The notes under the pieces are model-generated. The model was not told the origin of the DNA. It saw nothing but the letters and a program-made list of their open reading frames with translations, and searched no databases. A program made the position numbers and the translations under genes. A stretch of DNA of 64,000 nt from Psoroptes ovis (Eukaryota; Arthropoda; Arachnida; Sarcoptiformes; Psoroptidae). Positions within the stretch are counted from its first letter, which is position 1. Each line of letters begins with the position of its first letter. The stretch spans positions 434,001 through 498,000 of the forward strand of contig PQWQ01000016.1 of the NCBI GenBank assembly GCA_002943765.1, written 5' to 3'. Positions 50,201 to 61,189 of the stretch are shown here, one piece after another.

Positions 50201-52422
50201 ATAAAGTTTTAATTTTTTCAATCCTTTCAATTTGATGATTGTTTCAATAGTTTCATTATTACGAACGTTAAAACATAACAATATTGTTACATTACATGAT
50301 ATTATTTATTCAGATAAAATGTTGATACTTGTATTTGAATATTTGGTAAGCTTTTAACTGATCAATTGAATGTTTCTATCATATTCATCATTATTTTCAT
50401 TAATTTCAATAAAGCCCCGTGATCTTAATCGTTATATGATTGAATGTCGTGATCTAATACATTTGAATAATGTAAAATTATTCATGTTTCAAATGTTACG
50501 TGGTTTGGATTATTGTCATCGTAAACGTATTCTACATCGTGATTTAAAGCCACAAAATTTACTAATTTCAGATCGTGGTGAATTGAAATTGGCTGATTTT
50601 GGTTTAGCACGTTCAAAATCGGGTAAATTTTTAAATTTATTTTAATTTTAAAGCCGAATTTGAATTAATTTTTTTTTTGTATCCAATCTACCATTGAATA
50701 TCAAATAGTGCCATCAAATACGCTATCAAGTGAAGTGGTAACATTATGGTATCGGCCACCAGATGTGTTGAATGGTTCAACACATTATACAACATCCATA
50801 GATATATGGGGTGCTGGTTGTATATTTTTTGAATTATTAAGCGGTGAACCATTGTTTCGTGGTATGTTCGAGCAAGAACAATTGAATTTAATCAATCAAA
50901 TTTATGGTAATGAACCACAAAATTTAATAACATTACCATGGAACATTAGTAAACGTGCAAAACGTTTAGCTGAATCATCATCTGATCTTATGTTTAATTT
51001 ATTAATGGTAATTATTATTTAATTATATTATTTATATCTTAATCAATAATAATTTATGACTATTTTTTCCCTCCTGCCAATTATTAAAACACATATATTT
51101 CCATTAAGTATGATCCGAAAAAACGTTTAGAAGCAAATCGTGCAATGCATCATCATTATTTTTCATCATTAGATCAATCAATATATTCATTATCGGATCA
51201 AGCATCAATATTTTCAATACCAAGCATCGTATTCTATCCTGATCCTGGTATTAATTATAATTCATCGATCAGTAATAATAATAATTGTAATAATAATGAA
51301 TCGATTGAAGAAACAACGAATACGAACAATAAAACAATATTGCCACCGCATCATCCACAACATCATTTTCAACAGCAGCAGCAAAAACAGCAAACAAATG
51401 ATAAAACAATCGAAAAACAAATTGTTCGTGCATCGATTGTCGGTGAGTTGTCCGAAGTTAAAACAGTAAAATTAACTTATAACAATAATAATAATAATAA
51501 TAATGATAATAAACCCGATCAATTAATCGAATCGATGAGTACTGAGTACCCCTCAATCAACAATCATCAATTGAATGGTGTACAAACAAATCGAAAATAT
51601 TCAAATCAAATCTGTCAAAATCAACAAGAAAAACATTCAATATCATTATCATCTACATCTACATCGACTACATCATCATCATCGATAGCATTAATTATGG
51701 CTGATCAAAAATCTAAATCAACAAATTCATTAATGAATAATAATAACAATGATAATCAAGAGCGATCCAATTCGAATGCAAGTAATTGTGAGCATAATTG
51801 TAATGAAAATGGTCTGAATAATTTAAAATTATCTAAATTACAACGTACAAATAACAATACTAACAGTAATAATCGATTTAATCGTAAAACTAATCAATCA
51901 TCATCATCAACAACATTATTACGTTCATTATCATTATCAACAATTACTAATCAATTGTTAAGATTTAGATCAATCAACAATAATAATGGCAATAATAGTA
52001 CTAATAATAGAAATAAATCTTCAACAATAAACATTATTGAACAAAATGATGATGATGATAATAATAATAATGATTATAATGAATTGAATAATAATAATCA
52101 AAATAAAACAATGAATCAACAACGAATTATAATGAGAAATAAGCAGCAACAGCAGCAGCTGCCACAACAAAGACGTATTAAATCTAGTTCAAATTTAATA
52201 TTCGGAACAGCAACGACAACAACGAATACCAATAATAATATAAACACCAGCAACAATAGTAAATCACAGAAATTAATTAAAAATCAATCATTATCCGATT
52301 CAAGTAATGGCAATACTAATAAATCATGTCGTTCATCATCATCATCATCTACATCATCATTATCATTGTTACGTAAATCACAATCAAGATTATCATCATG
52401 TACATATCTTTCATCGTTATGA
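47291..52422 (+). CDS. PCTAIRE-type cyclin-dependent kinase (CDK16/17/18 group) with giant low-complexity arms
   Basis: Six exons: 47291-49933, 50007-50178, 50251-50345, 50415-50622, 50709-51007, 51109-52422; 1576 residues, phases consistent, all GT-AG. Residues 1-881 are Asn/His/Ser/Thr-rich, but near the end carry SKRLSLPADLHLPASFL and SRKLRRESL, the conserved pre-kinase motifs of PCTAIRE kinases. The kinase domain has LGEGTYATVYKG, the ATP-binding Lys in VALK (921), the diagnostic PCTAIRE helix at 932-938, HRDLKPQN (catalytic Asp 1013), DFG (1031-1033) and VVTLWYRPPD. The C-lobe ends with YDPKKRLEA and SLDQSIYSL. A Ser/Asn/Gln-rich tail of about 370 residues follows. Family members bind cyclin Y or related cyclins at membranes and act in vesicle traffic and neurons. 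The C-lobe between NQIYG and the next conserved helix looks about a dozen residues shorter than usual. The kinase itself looks intact. Confidence 0.94.
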
Positions 52423-53100
52423 GAATAATTTTTGAGGGAAATTTCGAGCAAAAAATAGCCGAAATCTTTTGAAATAACCCAAGTTTTAATTTCTCAAATA
52501 ATTCATTTGCTCAAAACATCCAACCATTGAAAGCTTAAATGATTTTTTTTAATTTAACTTAATTTATGAATTTTTTTTTATTTTCAAATTGTTTTTGATT
52601 TAGTTTTTTTTTCTGATACAAATTTTGCTCTCCGATATTAATATATTTTTGCCATAACTCAAAATCAATAATCGATAAATAATAAATGAATAATGAATAA
52701 TTACAAATAATGAATAAACAAATCGATTAATCAATCAATCGATTGATTGATCAAAATAATTAATAATTGATCCAAATAATTGACTGCCAAATATTCAATT
52801 TTTTATATGTATTTAGTAATTAACAAAATTAATTAATTAATCAATTTTTTCTTATCTGTTTCTTTTCTTTAATCTATTCTCATTAATAATTGCCTTCAAT
52901 GCTTCAATTTGCCTCTTCATAAATTTTCATTTAAATACAATTCACACTCAAATATTTCACGCATATAAATATTTATGCATCAATAACTTTGATAATCGCT
53001 TTTTACTGTATATTCTTCGCATATTGAAATCAATCAATGATTTGAAAATGATTGATTAAATAATTAATTTTTTTACTGAAAAATTCAACAAACAAAGAAG
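52423..53100. other. 3' flank or alternative intron of the kinase gene
   Basis: AT-rich sequence after the kinase stop codon, with several possible poly(A) hexamers. It may also act as the 3' part of an intron from 52400 to 53100 that leads to the alternative last exon. Confidence 0.5.
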
Positions 53101-53408
53101 GTGATAATGAATGTAATAATAACGATGATGATGATAATGATAATGAAAATGAGAATGATGATATTGTTATTTTGTATTATGATAAATATCAATCAAATCG
53201 ACGAATTGAATGCATGAATGAATCGATTGTCGATAGTAATGGAATAAATTCAAAGGATAATAAGAACAATGGTTCATCAAATCAATCGTCGGCAGCTGCA
53301 AATGATCCAGATTCAAACGATGATGAACAATCGGATTCATATGATGAACATTATTGTTCATTGAATATTAATCTATCAACATCACTGTCATCATTGATGT
53401 TATTATGA
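53101..53408 (+). CDS. candidate alternative last exon of the PCTAIRE kinase gene
   Basis: Open to a stop at 53408 without an obvious start Met. It opens with Asp/Asn/Glu-rich residues (DNECNNNDDDDNDNEN) and ends ...YDEHYCSLNINLSTSLSS. Composition and codons look coding. A GT at 52400 in the last kinase exon (phase 1) and the AAGAAG acceptor at 53100 (phase 1) would join ...RLSS to CDNEC... in frame, replacing the last seven residues with about 100 acidic ones. AATAAA occurs 38 nt after the stop (53446-53451). The alternatives are a separate small gene or chance. Confidence 0.4.
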
Positions 53409-53720
53409 TTTGAGAAATGAAAATTTTTAATTAAATTCGTTTTTAATAATAAAAATTGATATTTATTACAAAATAATAATAAAATTTTGAATATATTGTT
53501 TGTTTTTCTGATTTATTAATAAAGGTTTAAAATTTTTTTTAATTAATAAAAGCATATAAAATGAATCAATTTAAAATTATTGAATATTTAATTTATTAAT
53601 TTAAAAGTGTCGAACAAACGATCGATTATTGAATTTAGAACACACGTGTATTTGAATTTTGAATTGATTTTAAATGAAAATGATTTTTCATTATTCATTC
53701 AAGCATAATCAGGCTTTTGT

Positions 53721-54965
53721 TTAATATGAATATGAACGATTTATTGTCGTAGTCACTGTATGTCTATTGCCATTATTATTTGTGGTAGTTGTCGATGATG
53801 ACGATGATGATCGCCATAATTTATCATTATCCAATGGTAATGGATATTCAGGACGATTATACGGTGTTCGATATGATGATGATGATACGGATGGGGATGA
53901 TGGATCAATATATTTATTATTATCATTAGTTACCGAAGTTGTTGTGGTTGTTGTACGATGTATTTGTTGATTATAACGATTAGTTGTTGGTGAAGGAATC
54001 GATGATCCTGCTGTTCGATAATTCGATGATGATGATGATGATGTTATCATATTGCTATCAATATTTGGACGACGACTATAATAACATGAATTCAATGTTT
54101 TTACGAATAGATTTTTATTCGCACGACATGAACGTAAACGCATTTCACATTCATTATTATATGTTTCATCATTTGAACCACAAACTGGTTGATATTTGGC
54201 ATTGTTACAATGTTGTAAACATTCACAGCGTGCACCATCATTTGCATATTGATCATTAATACAATTAGCATTATTGGCACAATATTTCTTTTCACATGGT
54301 ACTATTATTCAATATGAAAAAAACAGAAATTAATTAATTAAAATATATCTTTTTTCTCATTAAATAGGAATTAGCTTACAATCAGGCAATTCAATACGCA
54401 GACCATATGGTTGATTAGAAATGATTGAATCAAAACGTTCAATATTTGATAAAGTCAATTTAATCAATGATGAATTTAAACGAAAATGATCATGATAATT
54501 GATTGGCTGCAATACGAATATCCATGAATCACCTTGTCGTGTATTTGAATAACACCATTGCTGTTGTTGAGGGCTATTTTTTTGTTCATTCGAATGAAAA
54601 CCAGTAACTTGAATACGTTGATGTTGTAGCGATCGTGGTCCATGTAAAACTCTTCGTACCATTACATTTGCAATATAATTTGATGATTGTGATGGCTGTT
54701 GATAGATTGGTTGTGATTGTGCAAAACGATAACGTTCATCATTAATATCAACATTATCCAATGGCCGTATATATTCGACCATACCGATCAATACTATTGA
54801 ATTGGAATTCATCAGTTGAAAATGTGTAGGGAATTGTGTTGGACATCTTCGTCTAATTCGATATGAAGATGATGATGATGTAGATGATTGACTATTGACA
54901 ATAATCAAAATATTGAAAATTATCAATAGCAATTGATAATACAAATTATTATTATTTGACAACAT
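53721..54965 (-). CDS. secreted NtA plus follistatin/Kazal protein, agrin N-terminus-like
   Basis: Two exons: 54965-54380 and 54301-53721; 388 residues, GT-AG intron, phase 1. Residues 1-26 form a signal peptide (LLLIIFNILIIVNS). About 40-195 resemble the agrin N-terminal NtA domain: IVLIGMVEYI, CYSNTRQGDSWIFVLQPI and LNSSLIKLTLSNIERFD follow the NtA pattern. It is followed by CEKKYC...CECLQHC and a Kazal unit, YQPVCGSNDETYNNEC...LRSC...LNSC, as in a follistatin-type module. The final ~135 residues are Ser/Thr/Asn-rich with no further domain. In agrin the NtA domain binds laminin, so this may be an extracellular-matrix or protease-inhibitor-like protein. It has one Kazal unit and none of agrin's SEA, EGF or laminin-G domains in the window, and it stops cleanly. 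It is convergent with the kinase gene and about 400 bp downstream of G6PD on the same strand. Confidence 0.85.
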
Positions 54966-55365
54966 ATTTTGAACCCAAAAAATCGATACTTAAAAATATT
55001 TATTTTAAATCATACGAATCAATTTTCAAATAAACATCTTTGCAAATGGAATTGAAAAATATTGAAAATTCTTAAGCATAAAAATCATATGGCCATTTTT
55101 GGTTATTTTATTTTGAAAAAAGTAAAATAAATCTGTGTATTTTAGAACAAAATTTGCGTTGGCAAACTTGTTTTAATCATTTATTTGTTGAATATTTATT
55201 TATTAATGGTTTTTCAAAGTTAAATCCAAGTTTGGAAAACAACAACAGCAACAATTACCACCCATTTCAAATAAAATCAAGAGAAAAATTAATTTATCTA
55301 TTAAATTAATTTTTGTTTTATGTAAAAACATATAAGAAATCATATTGAATTGAATTGAATATGAT
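54966..55365. other. spacer between agrin-like and G6PD genes
   Basis: 400 bp holding the G6PD 3' flank and the promoter side of the agrin-like gene. No further feature is seen. Confidence 0.6.
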
Positions 55366-57241
55366 TCATTTATGTCCATTTTGTTGAACTGATTGCTGTT
55401 GTTGCTGTGTTTTATTTTGTTGTTGCTGTTGTTGTTCTTGTTGTTTATCATTGATATTTTTTGGCCAATGATATGTGCCATAAAATTTGAAACCATTCGC
55501 CACACAAAAATCATCAGCTTGTTTACAGCCACGTGTACCATAATAATATGGTGCTGGTGCAATTTTTTTCTTCTCGATTTCATGTAGCAATGGTGTAAAT
55601 ATACGCCATGCTTCAGATAATTCATCGGTTCGTACAAAATGCATTTGTGAACCAGCAAATACATCCATTAACAAGCGTTCATATGCATCAGGTAAACGGG
55701 CATCTTTATAACGATTTTGATATGTTAAATCCAATTCAGTTTCAGATAAACGAAATGTCATTCCTGGTTCTTTGGTCATAAATTTAATATAAACAGCTTC
55801 ATTCGGTTGAATACGAATAACCATTTCATTACGTGTACATTGATCTGGAAATATGTTACCAGGAACATCACGAAATTGAATACGTATTTCAGCTTTACGT
55901 TCATTCAAGGCTTTTCCACAACGGAGAAAAAATGGCACACCATCCCAACGTTCATTATTGATACGGCAACGTGCTAAAGCAAATGTTGCTGTCAACGAAT
56001 CATTCGGCACTGTTGGATCATCACGATATGATAATCTTCCTTCGCCTTCCAACTTTGGATTACCGATATATTGTCCAAGTACAACATCATCCAATGTCAG
56101 TGGACGCATAGCACGTAAAACTTTAACTTTTTCATCTCGTATATCTTCAGCATTGGTTGATATTGGTTTTTCCATTGCAACCAAACAAAGTATTTGAAGC
56201 AAATGATTTTGCATTACATCACGTATGATGCCAAAACGATCAAAATAACCGCCACGTCCCATTGTACCGAATGGTTCTTTGAATGTTATCTGAATACTGG
56301 AAATATGTTCATGATTCCAAATTGGTGAAAATATACGATTACCAAAACGTAATACCATTAAATTTTGTACCATTTCTTTGCCAAGATAATGATCGATACG
56401 ATAAATTTCTTCTTCATCAAACAATGATTGCAAATGGAGAGATAATTTTTGTGATGAATCATAATCATGTCCAAATGGTTTTTCGATTATGACTCGTTTC
56501 CAGCCTCTGTGAAATAATCAAACAGACAAAATAAAACAATAATCAATCAAAATTAAATTCAAGAACAAACATTACTTTGTATTCCAACAATGTCTTTTAA
56601 TTAATTTGGTTGCCGATTCAAAAATATTTGGTGGTAATGCTAAATAAAATAAACGATTAGCGTGTAAGCCTTTTTCATTTTCTTCCAATGAATGTACACG
56701 TTTCATTAATTTTTCAAAACCAACATCTTTATCATATTCGCCTTGTACATAGAAATTATGTAATAAAAATTGTTGAAATAATTCACGTTCATCATCATCA
56801 CGTAATTTAATATGGCGTCCAATATGTTCATACAGCTTTTGTACGGTCATTGATGAACGTGCATAACCAACAATACCGGTTTTCAATGGTAACAATTCAT
56901 CACGATACAAAGCCCTTTAGAAATACATAATGGAGAATGGTAAAACGATAATTAAAATTTAATATTTTGGAAAAGAATAACCATCAAAATACATACCAAA
57001 GTGTTGGATAAATTTTTTTCGTTGCTAAATCACCGGATGCACCGAACACAATGAATGTATAATGATCACCGGTAACATAATTTAATGATTCTTTCAATAA
57101 TTTTATTATTTCAGTTGAACAATGATCATCATTTTCATCAAGATTATCGTCGATCATATTATTATTATGATTATTGATAATAATTGATGAACCATTACCA
57201 TTTTTCAATAAATCATTATGATCGCCATTGATTTCTGCCAT
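55366..57241 (-). CDS. G6PD: glucose-6-phosphate 1-dehydrogenase
   Basis: Three exons: 57241-56997, 56914-56576, 56506-55366; 574 residues, introns of 82 and 69 nt, phases consistent. It oxidises glucose-6-phosphate to 6-phosphogluconolactone with NADP+, the committed step of the cytosolic oxidative pentose phosphate pathway and the main NADPH source. The NADP+-binding GASGDLA lies at 67-73, EKPFG at 203-207, and the substrate/catalytic signature RIDHYLGKE at 231-239. The C-terminal half (GTMGRGGYFDRFGIIRDVMQ, NERWDGVPF, RLPDAYERLL equivalent, QMHFVRTDELSEAWRIFTPL) is highly conserved. The protein is longer than the usual ~515 residues because of an N-terminal Asn/Asp-rich extension of about 45 residues and a Gln-rich tail; neither touches the core. 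The start is the only Met that precedes the conserved region in exon 1 without a stop. Confidence 0.98.
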
Positions 57242-59969
57242 TTTTATTATTTTAATTTTAATTTTATTTTATTTTTTGACAATTAAAACGTATTCAACAA
57301 AAATTTTTGACAATAATAGTTATTTTATTTTAATCAGTATGACTTTGATTGATTCCGCTTTAAAAAAATTTTTCTTTCATCGGCTTTTCTATAGTCACGA
57401 TAAGTATTGAATGATAAATCAATCAATTAATTAATCAAATCAACTTAAACATTCAAGATTAGTCATTGAAAATCATAGACAATAATGATAATAATAAATC
57501 AAAAAAAAAAAAAAAATCAAATGATTTCATTGACAATTGATCAGAAAATTGATAAATGAATCATTAAAAATGAAAATGAAAATGATCGAAATGGGAGAAT
57601 ATAATAATAATAATAATTTACTTGTATATTTCTCAATTGAAAGATTATTTATTATTTGAATTTTAATCTGTTCGGAAAAATCAAAACCACATTCAATAAA
57701 CCACTTTCAAAATGATGATTGAATATTAATATTATTAATATACAGCTAATAATAACAGTTATAATAAAATAGCAACAATAACTACAGCCACAACAGTTAT
57801 AAAATGACAATGACAATCAAAATATTGTTTGGAAAAATATTTTTCTCAATATTCAAACACAAACACAATCACAATAATCATTTCACATAGACATATAATG
57901 CACACACATACAAACAGATAGGCATCCGAAATCAAAATGATCAATCAATCAAAAATTGAAAATTGAAAATAACAAATTCAAAAATGATAATAAATTCAAA
58001 TGCTATACCACAACAACATGTTTATTATTAACCATTTATTAGTATTCATTTATTATGATTATCTCATTTCATATTGCTGTTTTTTGTCCATGTTTGTTGG
58101 TGTTTTTGTTTGGTGGTGATGTCGGTTCATATTGAAAAATATTGAGTTGAATTGAACATATTCAATTTCAAACTCTTTGAAGTAAATAATTATTTTTCTC
58201 TCTCTTTTTTAGCTTAGTTGTTTTTTTTAAATATTTTGTTTGACTTGTTTACCAGTCAAACAACCAGTGCAAACATAAAACAACAAAAAAACAACACTGA
58301 TAATATTTTGAACTTTCACTGTATGATGATCACATAGATGAATTGTAATTATTTTTTTTTGTTTTTTTGTTTGTATGCCCATGTATTTCATAGTTGAAAG
58401 TTTTCAACTTTCAATTTTATTTTTTACCTCGAAAAAGAGAAATTGAAATTAATGAAAATAGATGTTGGGAAGATAGGGAAGGAGAGTTGGAGCAGGGAGA
58501 TAAGGAGAAGGTTGGAGGGAGATTCGTAGAGATAAGATGCTAAAGCATTGATTCAAAGTGATTTCGAAATTTTAGCGTAAAAAATTTGAAATTGCCGGTG
58601 ATTGCATTGACCATTGCTTTCGATTGCTGCGCTTGTTTTTGGCCATCAGTACAACAACAAGTGCAACAATGTTTGAAAATCACTGTGCAGTGATTCTTAT
58701 TCAGTATATGATTATAAGTTTGTATTTATTTTGAAATTTTTCTTTGATTAAAAATAAATCAATTCAATAAATAAACGACGATTGGTCACCATTTCAACAA
58801 AACCAAACCAGTGCATTTAAATCAGTGCATTTACAAATTAAATTGATTTTAAATGAGATATAAATAATTACATCAATATGCATGGAAAAATACCTAGAAA
58901 AATGCAACGAAAACTGCATTGAAAATGTCAATGAACGTCAGTGGTGATGATGATGATGATCTCGAATATATAAATGCAAGATAATTTCACTCCGCTGGGT
59001 TGATTGCTATCATTATTTATTCATTCATAATTATTATTAAATGTTATTTAATGTTAAATAATAATAATAATAATAATAATATCCTTCGAAGAACTCTGAA
59101 TAATCATTATTTATGATTATTCATTCATTATTATGTTTTACATTGAAATATTAAAACTGAATTTAACATTTATATTGTGGCAAAAAAATAAAAAACTATG
59201 GTAAAAAATTACATAATCATGGTTATAGTTTGTTGCTTACGAAAACAAAACAAAATCGAAAAATCATTATCTATTTTGAAAAATTTCAAATCGACAACAA
59301 ACAAAATTGAAAAATTGAATATAAACCTTGAAATTTATGGAAAAATTTCAAGCGAAATGAAATTTTCAATTCAAAATTACTCAGGATGCTATTTTTAAAA
59401 TAATTATTATTGTTATTATTGTCAGATTTCTGTCAAAAAATAATAATTTCAAATATTTAAAATTTTAAAATTTTCAAATTTCACAAATTTCAATGAGAAA
59501 AATTGTATTTAAAATTTGAATTTCATTGAAAATCAATGAAATTGAATATGAAATTGAAAATGAATGATATTGATTTCACATCAAAATTAAGTATGTGTGA
59601 AAACACATCAATCGTATAGTGTCGTCATCATCATTATCACCAGTGTGTGTGTTTGTCCAAAAGGAAATTGAATAAATTTTGAACAAATTTTTGAATAGAT
59701 TTTCAATTGAATCAATTGCTGCAATCGTGTCTATTGTTCAATTTGAATTCAATTTGCACTTTTATTTATCTGATTTATGATTAATATGAATTTTTTCAAA
59801 TTTATTTTCTTTGAAAATGATTGGTCAATGCATTATTTATGTTGTTGTGTATTTGTATTTGTGAATAGGTTAATGGCTTTGATTTAATCGAAAATTATTA
59901 TATTGAAATTTGTATGATTGTATTAATCATGATAATTGTTTTTTTCTGCTGTTTTGTTTTCGGTGAATT
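57242..59969. other. intergenic region upstream of G6PD
   Basis: About 2.7 kb with no supported gene. It is the promoter side of G6PD and the downstream side of the peritrophin-like gene. Notable is a purine-rich tract with several GGG runs at 58463-58532, and a small palindrome (AATCACTG/CAGTGATT) near 58.68 kb. Confidence 0.6.
58463..58532 (+). other. G/A-rich purine tract
   Basis: A roughly 70-bp stretch is almost all purine on the plus strand, with four GGG runs separated by A/G-rich loops. It stands out against the T/A-rich surroundings. It lies about 1.2 kb upstream of the G6PD start codon. A regulatory GAGA-like element, a triplex or G-quadruplex former, or a chance tract are all possible. 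Confidence 0.55.
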
Positions 59970-60392
59970 TCAATTCATAATTGCTGTTGTTGTAGTTGGC
60001 ATTGATTGTCGTAGCAATAATGATTTTGTTGTATGTCGATGTCTATGTCGTGTACCATTATGAACAGGTGTTTCATAATGATGTGTAGTGATTTTCATTG
60101 TTGTACCAGTCGTATAATCACATTGTTGTTTACTTTCATTAAATAATAATCCACTTGGACATTTAAAATGAAATGGTGTACGATTAACACATTCATAGAA
60201 TGCATGTGGATCATCCGGATCTGTATAGAAATGTGTTCGATAATCATTAGGACATTCAAATGAATGTATGGAACCTTTTTTTTGCAATGAAAAAATTAAA
60301 ATTTTTTAGTTTAGAAAAATATATATATACACGAATGACTATGACATACTAATGATTATGAAAATTACGAATAAAAATGTGAAAAATTTCAT
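59970..60392 (-). CDS. secreted chitin-binding (peritrophin-like) protein, Der p 23-like
   Basis: Two exons: 60392-60350 and 60274-59970; 115 residues, GT-AG intron, phase 1. The first exon encodes MKFFTFLFVIFIII, a signal peptide completed across the junction by SSIHS. The mature part has one type-2 chitin-binding domain: FECPNDYR, FYTDPDDPHAFYECV, FKCPSGLLFNE and QQCDY. Only four of the six canonical cysteines are present, as in the Der p 23 group of dust-mite peritrophins. A Thr/His/Arg-rich tail follows (HRHRHTTKS), with two N-glycosylation-type sequons in the protein. The likely location is the gut peritrophic matrix or cuticle surface. The gene stands alone between G6PD's upstream region and the CNG channel. 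The assignment to the family is firm; closeness to Der p 23 rests on the pattern of residues and cysteines. Confidence 0.9.
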
Positions 60393-61189
60393 TATTTCGG
60401 AACAAATTTCTGGGCCAAAATTTTCTCAGCTTTCCACTGTTATTGTTGATATTGAAACAATTTAAAATTGATCTGAATTTTTCAATATTTGGGGTATTTT
60501 TTCATACAAAAAAAATAGATTTGAAATCAAATATAAATTCACAAATGATATAATCGATTCTTTTTTGTCGTGTTTGATTCCACAAAATTTATTGTTTTTA
60601 TATTTTTTGTTTCGGTGAATTAATCCTTTAATGCACAAAAAAAATAATGATCAATTCTAAGTCAATAATGCGCAGTAATTAATCATTTTCATAATTAATT
60701 AATATTATCCAAAAAATTATCCATTTATTATGTATATCGTTCACAAATATTCCAATCGATATGTTGCAATAACACTTGAGTTTTGCATTGGATTGGAATA
60801 GAAACAAATGAAAAAAATGTGGAATTTAAATTCCATTTAAACATAAAAATTTTTCGACATAAGTAATCAATCTAATCCTTTCAAATTGCTAGACATTGAT
60901 CTGTCAATCATCGTTTAATCCTTTGAAACCGGATTTCGTATGCATAAATTTCCTTATATTATTATTGATTCATTGATTAATTTTCATATATGATTTCTTA
61001 AATTTTATTTATTTGAAATTTATTTAAAATAAAATAAAATATATGTTTATGAATTTAAAAGATGCCTGCATGTACTATGTATGACGCCGTCTATTGGCTG
61101 AGAAATTACATATTCAAATTTATTATTTGAAGAGTTTTAAAGTATTTTTTCTCAAAAATTAATCATCAATCAACTAATCAATCAATCAA
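60393..61189. other. spacer between peritrophin-like and CNG channel genes
   Basis: About 800 bp, AT-rich, holding the peritrophin promoter side and the channel 3' flank (AATAAA at 61119-61124 on the minus strand, 66 nt after the stop). No other feature is seen. Confidence 0.6.

Noticed and set aside
55203..55664. Minus-strand ORF overlapping the end of G6PD
   Set aside because: It overlaps the strongly conserved G6PD C-terminal frame in another phase and has no family match.
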